In this document: positions 36,740 through 43,357 of the stretch, in pieces
Layout of the letters: every line of letters begins with the position of its first letter
Numbering within the stretch: the first letter of the stretch is position 1
Origin: Olivibacter sp. SDN3
Lineage (GTDB): Bacteria > Bacteroidota > Bacteroidia > Sphingobacteriales > Sphingobacteriaceae
DNA: 64,000 nucleotides
Assembly: GCF_014334135.1 (NCBI RefSeq)
Contig: NZ_CP060497.1
Coordinates: 1-64,000, forward strand
Direction of reading: 5' to 3'
The notes under the pieces: model-generated
What the model was told of the DNA's origin: nothing
The model's database searches: none
What the model saw: only the letters and a program-made list of their open reading frames with translations
Program-made: the position numbers and the translations under genes

Positions 36740-36813
36740 GGAGGCTACTGGATTCGAACCAGTGACCCTCTGCTTGTAAGGCAGATGCTCTGAACCAGCT
36801 GAGCTAAGCCTCC
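36740..36813 (-). tRNA. tRNA-Val (anticodon TAC), second copy
   Basis: Identical in all 74 bases to the neighbouring copy, 25 bp away, and upstream of it in the direction of transcription. Both are probably cut from one precursor ending at the hairpin near 36600. Confidence 0.96.
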
Positions 36814-37025
36814 TCCTAGCAATGTCTTAAATAAAAGACTTGATCCTTTTGGGACTGCAAATATAGAGTAGTTCATTAATATTGCAAAATATTTTATTCA
36901 TATTTCTTAAATTAGCCTTATAAAAAGCTAATAATTAATATATTAAAATTCATCAACATTTGATGCTTGCCTTAAAGCACCTCTGTGCTTCAGCATTATT
37001 ACATCGAATTTTGCCGAAGGTTTAT

Positions 37026-37033
37026 TATCTTTG
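37026..37033 (+). promoter_or_regulatory. -7 promoter element of the coiled-coil membrane protein gene
   Basis: TATCTTTG fits TAnnTTTG, 33 bp before the ATG at 37067. It supports that start over an ATG-less extension back to 37031. Confidence 0.5.
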
Positions 37034-37066
37034 GAGCCACACAATATTTTTCACTTTTTATTACTT

Positions 37067-37714
37067 ATGCAAAAACTTAGTATCTACCTAATTATTTTAA
37101 CTTTTTTCGTTCTGCACACAACATATGCGCAGGATACACCGGTAACCCCAGCAAACAAAGCCCGAACAACGGCAACAACACCGTCAAAATCTCCTGCACA
37201 ATCTCCGCTCAATAAAGGAACAATAGTCAGTCAATTTGATTACATTAATAGTTCTTCAAATAATTATCAAGAATATAAAGTGGTCAAAAAATCATCTTTG
37301 GAAAAACTTAAAGCCAACGTAGCAGATACAATTAGGAGTATGAACTCTAAGTTAGCTAATGTTCAAACAATATTGGATAATCATGATGCTGAAGTAAATA
37401 CATTGAAAGATAGTCTGAGCAATGCTCAATTAGCACTTAAAGATGCAAAAGAAGAGAAAGAGAACTTCAACGTAATTGGCATCCAGCTATCGAAAACCAC
37501 GTATAGCACCTTTATGTGGTCGATAGTAGGTCTTTTACTACTGGCACTTTTATTTTTTATATACAGATATAAACAAAGCCACATGGTAACAACAGAAGCA
37601 AAGAACTCTTTAGAAGAATTACGTAACGAGTTTGAGATTCACAGGAAAAAGGCTATGGAACGGGAGCAAAAATTAAACAGACGCTTGCAAGATGAACTCA
37701 ACAAAAGGCTATAA
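37067..37714 (+). CDS. Membrane protein with signal peptide, coiled coils and one TM helix; function unknown
   Basis: A 215-residue envelope protein. A signal peptide (about 1-22, ending TYAQ) is followed by a Thr/Pro/Ser-rich stretch (about 25-50), a conserved QFDYINSSSNNYQEYKVVKK segment (about 57-76), a coiled coil (about 80-135), one membrane helix (about 148-170) and a charged coiled coil to the end. Homologues of this layout in Bacteroidota are, as far as I recall, often labelled tRNA (guanine-N1)-methyltransferase; nothing here resembles the SPOUT fold, so that label should not be copied. The function is unknown. It ends 28 bp before the IS1182-type element. Confidence 0.7.
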   Translation: MQKLSIYLIILTFFVLHTTYAQDTPVTPANKARTTATTPSKSPAQSPLNKGTIVSQFDYINSSSNNYQEYKVVKKSSLEKLKANVADTIRSMNSKLANVQTILDNHDAEVNTLKDSLSNAQLALKDAKEEKENFNVIGIQLSKTTYSTFMWSIVGLLLLALLFFIYRYKQSHMVTTEAKNSLEELRNEFEIHRKKAMEREQKLNRRLQDELNKRL

Positions 37715-37729
37715 ACACGCAGCTAATCT

Positions 37730-37757
37730 ATAAATAATAAAGGAGCTGTCTAAAAAG
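37730..37757. repeat. Left inverted repeat of the IS1182-type insertion (28 bp, includes flank)
   Basis: The 28 bases match the inverse of 40789-40816 at 25 positions: ATAAATAATAAAG, then a 5-6 base variable part, then GTCTAAAAAG. The outer 13 bases may be host terminator sequence rather than element. Confidence 0.7.
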
Positions 37758-37772
37758 CCCTATTAATAGAAG

Positions 37773-37812
37773 ATCCCCGATACTGAAAAAGTGTCGGGGA
37801 TTTTTATTTTTT
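37773..37812 (+). terminator. Hairpin terminator inside the left end of the IS1182-type element
   Basis: ATCCCCGATAC (37773-37783) and GTGTCGGGGAT (37791-37801) pair with one G-U, followed by a T-rich run. It lies upstream of the transposase gene and would block transcription entering from outside, a known way to limit transposition. Confidence 0.8.
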
Positions 37813-37851
37813 GTCCTAAAAAACAGTTATTTTTAGGTGCACCCAAACAAT

Positions 37852-38618
37852 ATGGCAAACATACTATTCAAAGCATTACCGTCCAACAGTCCGAGCCTGT
37901 TTCCGGAAGATATTTTTGCAAAGATCCCAGAGAACCACCCGGTACGTCTGGTAAATGCAGTGGTTGACAGACTGAACATCGACCACATCATAGGACAGTA
38001 CAAAGGTGGCGGCACGAGCAGTTTCCATCCGCGTATGATGATCAAAGTGCTGTTCTATGCCTATCTGGGCAACATCTATTCGTGCCGCAGGATAGAAAAG
38101 GCCTTACAGGAGAATATCTATTTCATGTGGCTTTCGGGCCACAGTGCACCGGATTACCGAACGATCAACCACTTCCGTGGCAAAAGACTTAAAGGGCATA
38201 TCCATTCCCTTTTTGCCGATGTTGTCCGTTTGCTTGCCGAACTGGGCTATGTAAGCCTAAAGGTCCAGTACATAGACGGTACAAAGATTGAATCGGCGGC
38301 AGGCCGTTACACTTTTGTATGGAAAGGTTCGGTGGAAAAGAACAAAGCAAAACTGGAAAATAAAATACAGTCGGTCCTCTCGGACATTGAATCACAGATA
38401 AAACAGGACCAATCGGAACTGGGCAGGGATGAAACACCCAAACCTATTAAGAGCAATGAGCTCAGGGACAGACTTTCTTTACTGAACGAAAAGCTCAAAG
38501 CAACAGCAAAACCTACCCAAAAACAGCTTAAAAAGCTGCGGGAAGAACATCTTCCAAGGCTGGAAAAGTACGAAAAGCAATTGGCTACACTGGGGGAAAG
38601 GAACAGTTACAGCAAAAC
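37852..38618 (+). pseudogene. IS1182-family transposase, N-terminal part (interrupted)
   Basis: The first 255 codons of a DDE transposase. It has the N-terminal DUF772-like domain (PENHPVRLVNAVVDRLNIDH, about 24-43, and DYRTINHFRG) and the first catalytic aspartate in VQYIDGTKIES. The start is the ATG at 37852. The reading frame is cut after the second base of a Thr codon in SKT by the IS3-family insertion; the rest is at 39872-40736. Joining the two gives a full 543-residue protein without other damage, so the break is recent. Confidence 0.92.
38616..38618. repeat. Left target-site duplication (AAC) of the IS3-family element
   Basis: AAC before the element matches AAC at 39869-39871 after it. 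Removing the element and one copy restores the codons for SKTDEDA. Confidence 0.85.
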
Positions 38619-38648
38619 TGGAATTGCAACTTAAAATAGGAGACTTTT

Positions 38649-39479
38649 TTATGCTGCCATTTTCTCTTTTTCCAATAGCATCTCTTCGATCTGCTTAGGG
38701 GTTTTATATCCCAGGGCAGAATGTGTTCTTTTGGTATTATAAAAACCTTCAATATATCCAAAGATCTCCAATTTAGCCGATTGCTGATCGATGAATTTTC
38801 TATGGTAGATCATTTCAGCCTTTAGTGTCTTGAAAAAGCTCTCAGCTACTGCATTGTCCCAGCAATTGGCCTTCCTACTCATGCTTTGAAGTATCTTGTT
38901 TTTTACAATTACCCTCCTGAATTCATCGCAGGCATATTGGATCCCTCTATCCGAATGGAAGATAAGACCATCTTTGATACCTCGGTTTCTAATAGCCATT
39001 TTGATGGCTTGTACAGAAGTGTTTTTAGTCGTCATATCGGTGCTTAAAGACCATCCAATGACTTTTCTGTCCGCCAGATCGATAACCGTTGTTAGATAAA
39101 GCCACCCTTTGCCGGTATGGATGTAAGTAATGTCGCTAACCCATTTTTGCGATAGGGAATCCGCTGAAAAATCTCTTTGGAGGAGATTTTCAGCTATCCT
39201 ATAACTATGGCTCGAATCTGTGGTCACCCTATATTTTTTCTTAACCTTACTTCGTATCCCATGTTTCTTCATCAATCTTGCTACGTAGCTTCTTGATACC
39301 ATTTCACCTTTTTTGTGCAGCTCTGCGGTTATCCGTGGGCTGCCATAGATATACTTACTGTCACTGTGTACCTGCTGTATTTTATCCACAAGTGCTTTAC
39401 TGCGTTGTTCCCTGGGGGATTCGGGCCAAACCAGCCAACGGTAAAAACAACTGCTGCTAACGTTCAATACTTCGCACAT
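38649..39479 (-). CDS. IS3-family transposase OrfB (DDE integrase domain)
   Basis: The catalytic part of the IS3 transposase: 276 residues from an internal ATG, with an HTH_21 region (IYGSPRITAELHKKG, about 44-58) and the rve integrase core. The DDE residues are seen in WVSDITYIHTG, IFHSDRGIQYA and NAVAESFFKTLK. The frame is open upstream of this ATG to the slippery site, so the working protein is probably the OrfAB fusion made by -1 frameshifting. The stop is at 38649-38651. Confidence 0.96.
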   Translation of the reverse strand: MCEVLNVSSSCFYRWLVWPESPREQRSKALVDKIQQVHSDSKYIYGSPRITAELHKKGEMVSRSYVARLMKKHGIRSKVKKKYRVTTDSSHSYRIAENLLQRDFSADSLSQKWVSDITYIHTGKGWLYLTTVIDLADRKVIGWSLSTDMTTKNTSVQAIKMAIRNRGIKDGLIFHSDRGIQYACDEFRRVIVKNKILQSMSRKANCWDNAVAESFFKTLKAEMIYHRKFIDQQSAKLEIFGYIEGFYNTKRTHSALGYKTPKQIEEMLLEKEKMAA

Positions 39480-39511
39480 CTTCTCTACGGAATATACTTC
39501 TCGGTTCTCCT

Positions 39512-39811
39512 TTATGAACCGGTATATGGACCGTCTCCCCTGGAGAAGATGGCTATGGCCTTTTTTAAGATATCGCGTTCTAATTCTGTATCTCTTAATT
39601 TCTTGCGTAAAATCCTTAACTCCTGCTCCTCCGGACTGATCTTGGGATTGTCAGGTAAAACCTTATTCCCATTATAACGTGGATTTCTACGCCATTTACT
39701 CAGTAAACTGGGGTCTATGTCTAATTCCTTAGCTACATCGGCTACAGATCCCTTAACAACGCTCAAATCGACCGCCATTATCTTAAACGAATCATCAAAT
39801 TTTCTATGCAT
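39512..39811 (-). CDS. IS3-family transposase OrfA (helix-turn-helix)
   Basis: A 99-residue protein with an HTH_Tnp_1 domain (about 1-45; VADVAKELDIDPSLLSKWRR) and a leucine-zipper-like coiled coil (EEQELRILRKKLRDTELE, about 61-78). It binds the element's ends and, as OrfAB, joins the catalytic domain. The slippery heptamer A_AAA_AAG is near the 3' end (complement 39560-39566). Confidence 0.95.
   Translation of the reverse strand: MHRKFDDSFKIMAVDLSVVKGSVADVAKELDIDPSLLSKWRRNPRYNGNKVLPDNPKISPEEQELRILRKKLRDTELERDILKKAIAIFSRGDGPYTGS
39560..39566 (-). promoter_or_regulatory. Programmed -1 frameshift site between orfA and orfB
   Basis: On the minus strand the orfA codons TTA-AAA-AAG give the heptamer A_AAA_AAG. 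A -1 shift there continues in the orfB frame through FIKENREVYSVEKMCEV into OrfB with no stop. Confidence 0.8.
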
Positions 39812-39868
39812 TTCTACAAATTTAAAATTACTGTCTAAATCTGTCTCGCTTTAAAGGTAGCAACTCCA

Positions 39869-39871
39869 AAC
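39869..39871. repeat. Right target-site duplication (AAC) of the IS3-family element
   Basis: Second copy of the AAC repeat of 38616-38618. Confidence 0.85.
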
Positions 39872-40736
39872 CGATGAAGATGCCACCTTCATGCGGCTGA
39901 AAGATGACCACATGCAGAACGGGCAGCTCAAACCGGCCTACAACACGCAGATCAGTACGGAAGAACAGTTCATCACCCACTACAGTATCCACCAGACAAG
40001 CACCGATACCACCACATTGGAAGACCATCTTGATAGCTTCGAAGATCAATATAACAGGCAGAGCGATGTGGTGGTGGCCGATGCCGGTTACGGAAGTGAA
40101 GAGAACTATGAAATGCTGGAATCAAAGAACATAGAAGGTTACGTGAAATATAATTACTTCCACAAAGAGCAGAAACGCAACCAGAGGAACAATCCTTTTC
40201 TATTACAGAACCTGTATTATCATAAAGAGCAGGACTTCTATGTGTGCCCGATGGGACAGAAGATGGAGTTTGCCGGTAAGGGAATACGCAAAAGCACCAA
40301 TGGATATAGTTCCCGGGTGAGCTATTACAGGGCCGAACGCTGTGAAGGCTGCCCGCTTCGGGGGCAGTGCCATAAAGCGCAGGGAAACAGGATCATCGAA
40401 GTCAACCACCGGTTGAACGAACTGAAGACCAGGGCACGCGAACGTCTAACATCGGAAACAGGAAAGTACCACCGGAGTAAACGCCCCATAGAAGTGGAGG
40501 CGGTCTTCGGACAGATGAAAAGCAACAACAGATTCAACAGGTTAACCATGAGGGGGCTTGAAAAGGTCGATATTGAGTTCGCCCTGATGTGTATAGGGCA
40601 TAACCTGAGAAAATGGTCGAAAAAGCTCCTGAAAACAACTTCGTCAGGCCCAAACAACGAACCTAAATACAATAATCCCCTTATTTATGACCCCAAATGG
40701 ATAAACTACTGCTATCAACCATTGGTCGCAGAGTAA
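39872..40736 (+). pseudogene. IS1182-family transposase, C-terminal part (interrupted)
   Basis: The remaining 288 codons of the split transposase. It resumes with DEDATFMRLKDDHMQNGQLKPAY, split here as DEDATFMRLKDD and HMQNGQLKPAY, then the second catalytic aspartate in VVADAGYGSEEN, a cysteine-rich stretch (CPMGQK, CEGCPLRGQCHK), and the catalytic glutamate in IEVEAVFGQMKSNN, ending HNLRKWSK and a short tail. The first in-frame ATG is at 39891. No further damage is seen, so precise loss of the guest would restore the gene. Confidence 0.92.
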
Positions 40737-40776
40737 CATCCTAAAACCGATAGACTCTACAGGTAGATACAAAACG

Positions 40777-40807
40777 AAAGAAGGCGCCCTTTTTAGACGC
40801 CTTCTTT
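40777..40807. terminator. Terminator hairpin of the DUF72 gene at the IS1182 right border
   Basis: AAAGAAGGCG (40777-40786) and CGCCTTCTTT (40798-40807) form a perfect 10-bp stem with an 11-nt loop just after the DUF72 stop codon. Part of it overlaps the apparent right end of the IS1182-type element. Confidence 0.7.
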
Positions 40808-40816
40808 ATTATTTAT
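40789..40816. repeat. Right inverted repeat of the IS1182-type insertion (28 bp, includes flank)
   Basis: Partner of 37730-37757. It includes the stop codon of the DUF72 gene (40809-40811), which argues that the outer part is host DNA. Confidence 0.7.
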
Positions 40817-41717
40817 CAAGACCAAGAACAGTCTGCTCAGGATCATTCTTACCATTAGGTACTTTCAAATCTAAATCAAACAACTTATTCAACTTTTGAA
40901 TAAAATATGCAGACAATAGGGGGGATTCTTTTTCTACATGTTGATGTACAAAGAAATAAAGTGATTGAAGTCCGTATTTTCTCCATTCAGTTATGCGATC
41001 TAACCATTCTTCCAAACGGGCGTAATCAGTTTCATGATTAGCTCCTACAAACCGAATAAAAGCGTGAGGAGTTGTTAAACGCATATGCAGCATATCTCGT
41101 CTTCCTGCCGTATCCACAATAACATTCGTCACCTTTTTACTTTCCAATAAAGAAAAAAAACTATTACTTGCCTCCACATCTTTGAACCATTCCTGATTTC
41201 TTACTTCCACTGCCAAAGGAGTTCCTACGGGAAATTCTGCCAAATATTCCTTTACTCGATCAAACTGTTTTGGCCCAAAGTTATCATGCATTTGGAGAAA
41301 AACCATACCTAATTTCTCCTCGAAAAAACTAATGGCATCACAAAACGCCAAGGTCGGTTCCGTCACATGGAGTAAACGTCTAAAATGACTAATCTGATTT
41401 GGTATTTTCGGGAAAAATCTAAAATCACTGGGTGTTTTGTTTTTCCATGTTAACACTTGTTCTTTACTGGGTGAATTGTAGAATGTAGCATTTAATTCAA
41501 TAGCATTAAACTGCGTGGCATAATACGCCAATTCATCCTTAACACCCCGAGGATAAAATCCTTTTAGATCCTGCTTATTCCATTTTGCACAACCTACAGA
41601 TACATGGAAGTCTTTCGTTTCAAGTTTATGATTCTTGAGCAAACTGATCGTATCTGGGTGCGTCGAAGGCAACGAAAAATCAATTTTTCCTGGGTCTTCT
41701 ACCTGTCCAAACTTCAT
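40809..41717 (-). CDS. DUF72 family protein
   Basis: A 302-residue cytoplasmic TIM-barrel-like DUF72 protein. The family landmarks are VGCAKWNKQDLKGFYPRG (about 41-58), FNAIELNATFYNSPS (about 70-84), and FRFFPKIPNQISHFRRL (about 97-113). The biochemical function of DUF72 is not established. Length is normal (250-300). Its last codons and stop lie in the symmetric sequence at the IS1182 border, so the natural C-terminus may have been altered slightly by the insertion. Confidence 0.88.
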   Translation of the reverse strand: MKFGQVEDPGKIDFSLPSTHPDTISLLKNHKLETKDFHVSVGCAKWNKQDLKGFYPRGVKDELAYYATQFNAIELNATFYNSPSKEQVLTWKNKTPSDFRFFPKIPNQISHFRRLLHVTEPTLAFCDAISFFEEKLGMVFLQMHDNFGPKQFDRVKEYLAEFPVGTPLAVEVRNQEWFKDVEASNSFFSLLESKKVTNVIVDTAGRRDMLHMRLTTPHAFIRFVGANHETDYARLEEWLDRITEWRKYGLQSLYFFVHQHVEKESPLLSAYFIQKLNKLFDLDLKVPNGKNDPEQTVLGLDK

Positions 41718-41861
41718 ATACTTTTCTTTTTATAAAACTATTCATATACTATCTCCGATAAACAAGCCAACGTGTCGTGGCTATTGTTTAACCAAGAGAT
41801 AAACGCATCGCATCATCTTGCAATTATAAATAATTAGTTCGGTTTTATACACTAATAACAA

Positions 41862-42584
41862 TTAGTTCAATACCTCCTCTAAAATTTCATTCGATTTAAT
41901 CTCTCCAATATTATCGATGTGGAGACGGTAAAAATCAATTACCTTCCGTATCAGCACCCTCCTATCATTATTGGATATTTTAACAGTGGGTAGATCGGTT
42001 AAGGAACACGCTAAAATGCGTGCCCATTGAGTGGTGTGAGGCTCATGCAATACAAAAGCGTGACTGGGCACATGAGGCGTAAAAACACCATCTTTTAAAT
42101 CGAAAAACTTATCTACTGACTTAGGGAGAGCAGGATAAAACCCCAGATACCTTGTAAACTTCAATAGAAAATAAATATGAAAATTAACAGGCGTATCAAC
42201 TGATGAATCCAGCCAAATAACAGCATTGTACAAAAATTCAAACATGGCTATATCCGGTCCCTGTTGCTTCACACTCTTATACACTACCTCATTCAAGAAG
42301 ATGACCAATGAACTTTTAATAATATCATACGGTATCCTTTGAAACAACGGCAACTGCCTTGCTTCCGACACACGTTGTAGTCCTGTTCCGTCCTTATGGT
42401 AAACAACCATATCAAGTAAATGTAATGGTTGTAAAATATTCAGTCTAATTTTAGCCTTAGGTTTTTTTACACCATTGATCAGATAAGATTGAATACCAAA
42501 CTTTTCGGTAAAAACATGCACCACAACACTACTTTCAGCATAGGCCGTGGTTTTTAAGACAATCCCCCTAGTTTTATGCAACAC
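41862..42584 (-). CDS. recO: DNA repair protein RecO
   Basis: RecO loads RecA onto single-stranded DNA with RecR in the RecFOR pathway. An N-terminal OB fold (about 1-80) opens with HKTRGIVLKTTAYAESSVVV, followed by a helical domain. The usual RecO zinc-finger cysteines are absent, as in many Bacteroidota. It has 240 residues, normal. It lies 5 bp after dgkA on the same strand. Confidence 0.93.
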   Translation of the reverse strand: MLHKTRGIVLKTTAYAESSVVVHVFTEKFGIQSYLINGVKKPKAKIRLNILQPLHLLDMVVYHKDGTGLQRVSEARQLPLFQRIPYDIIKSSLVIFLNEVVYKSVKQQGPDIAMFEFLYNAVIWLDSSVDTPVNFHIYFLLKFTRYLGFYPALPKSVDKFFDLKDGVFTPHVPSHAFVLHEPHTTQWARILACSLTDLPTVKISNNDRRVLIRKVIDFYRLHIDNIGEIKSNEILEEVLN

Positions 42585-42589
42585 TTCAG

Positions 42590-42949
42590 TTAGTTTTTTA
42601 TCAACCCTATAATCTTTGGTATGAAAATCATTCCTCCGCAGATTAATGAAAATATAGCAATCACTAAAACTGCAGCAGCAGCGGCATCTTTTGCTTTCCT
42701 TGCTAATACATGATATTCCGGAGAGACCAAATTAGTAAGTGATTCCAAAGCGGTATTAAATAGTTCCGCGGCAATCACTAATGTTATGGAAAGAAGAATC
42801 CAGAGCCACTCGTTCAGATTAAGCTTTAAAAGCCCACCAACAATCGTGGCGATTAACGCCATTATCAGGTGAACGCTAAAGTTCCTTTCACTTATAAACG
42901 AATCCCTGAGTCCTTTTACGGCAAACTTAAAGGCCTGTATATATTTCAT
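42590..42949 (-). CDS. Diacylglycerol kinase/undecaprenol kinase family protein
   Basis: An integral membrane lipid kinase of the DgkA type with three helices in 119 residues. The catalytic signature AAELFNTALESLTNLV (about 60-75) and the KDAAAAAVLV segment (about 86-95) are present. In Gram-negative bacteria it phosphorylates diacylglycerol; in Gram-positive bacteria undecaprenol. Which lipid is used here cannot be told. It overlaps neither neighbour, but gaps of 5 bp on both sides show an operon with recO and the small membrane protein gene. Confidence 0.93.
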   Translation of the reverse strand: MKYIQAFKFAVKGLRDSFISERNFSVHLIMALIATIVGGLLKLNLNEWLWILLSITLVIAAELFNTALESLTNLVSPEYHVLARKAKDAAAAAVLVIAIFSLICGGMIFIPKIIGLIKN

Positions 42950-42954
42950 TTACC

Positions 42955-43185
42955 CTATTCTTTTTCCTGCGATTGCTGTTCCCTGGATTCCAGAATGCTT
43001 TTGCGTTCGATTTTTCTAATCAAGCTGTAAACGATCGTCACAAAACCTACTCCAAACACAATAACTCCTACCACTAGTATTATACTATACCAATCGTTCT
43101 CCATATCTTTAAGGTACAAACCGCACCCCCCTGCTAATAGTCCTAGTAAGGTGAAAAAAAAACCTCTTTTTAAATATTTATTCAT
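42955..43185 (-). CDS. Small membrane protein, function unknown
   Basis: A 76-residue protein with two membrane helices (about 8-25 and 35-58) and a charged Glu/Gln-rich tail. The start is at the ATG at 43185 (MNKYLKRGFFFTLL); a longer frame from 43239 adds 18 residues with no clear feature. First gene of a tight unit with dgkA and recO. No family was recognised. Confidence 0.6.
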   Translation of the reverse strand: MNKYLKRGFFFTLLGLLAGGCGLYLKDMENDWYSIILVVGVIVFGVGFVTIVYSLIRKIERKSILESREQQSQEKE

Positions 43186-43320
43186 AATATTATGAAGATT
43201 AAGATAACGACCTGTTAAAGATAATAAATAATATCGCACAATTATGTCATCTGGTAAGCGCTATAACACTTGCCTGACACATATTAGTATGCGCCCCTTT
43301 CACTTCTCAGCATAATACCT

Positions 43321-43328
43321 TAACTTTG
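43321..43328 (+). promoter_or_regulatory. -7 promoter element of ileS
   Basis: TAACTTTG, 29 bp before the ileS ATG. Confidence 0.55.
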
Positions 43329-43357
43329 CAACCTTAAATTTTGGAATCAATACACTG

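Larger units (their letters stand above)
38619..39868 (-). mobile_element. IS3-family insertion sequence, complete, 1250 bp
   Basis: The ends are TGGAATTGCAACTT on the left and the inverse of TGGAGTTGCTACCT on the right, with 18 of the first 26 positions matching and the family's terminal TG...CA. It is flanked by a 3-bp AAC duplication. It contains orfA and orfB on the minus strand and appears intact. Confidence 0.95.
37742..40804. mobile_element. IS1182-family element interrupted by an IS3-family element
   Basis: The left end begins near 37742 with GGAGCTGTCTAAAAAG; the right end near 40789-40804 carries the inverse CTTTTTAGAC. Without the 1250-bp guest and its 3-bp duplication the element is about 1.8 kb, normal for IS1182. 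It holds one transposase gene, now cut in two. The exact borders are uncertain because the right end overlaps a hairpin and the flanking 13-bp ATAAATAATAAAG is itself inverted on both sides. The element is more GC-rich than the surrounding genes, in line with foreign origin. Confidence 0.82.

Noticed and set aside
36641-36813. Tandem repeat as an attachment site or integration scar
   Set aside because: The two copies are complete, identical tRNA-Val genes with one shared terminator; no integrase gene is near, and the IS elements are about 1 kb away.
39382-39390. TTATCCACA, a perfect DnaA box
   Set aside because: It is a single copy inside the IS3 transposase coding sequence, so most likely coincidence.
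39315-39677. Plus-strand open frame of 120 codons inside the IS3-family element
   Set aside because: Antisense to the orfA/orfB junction; no similarity to passenger genes.
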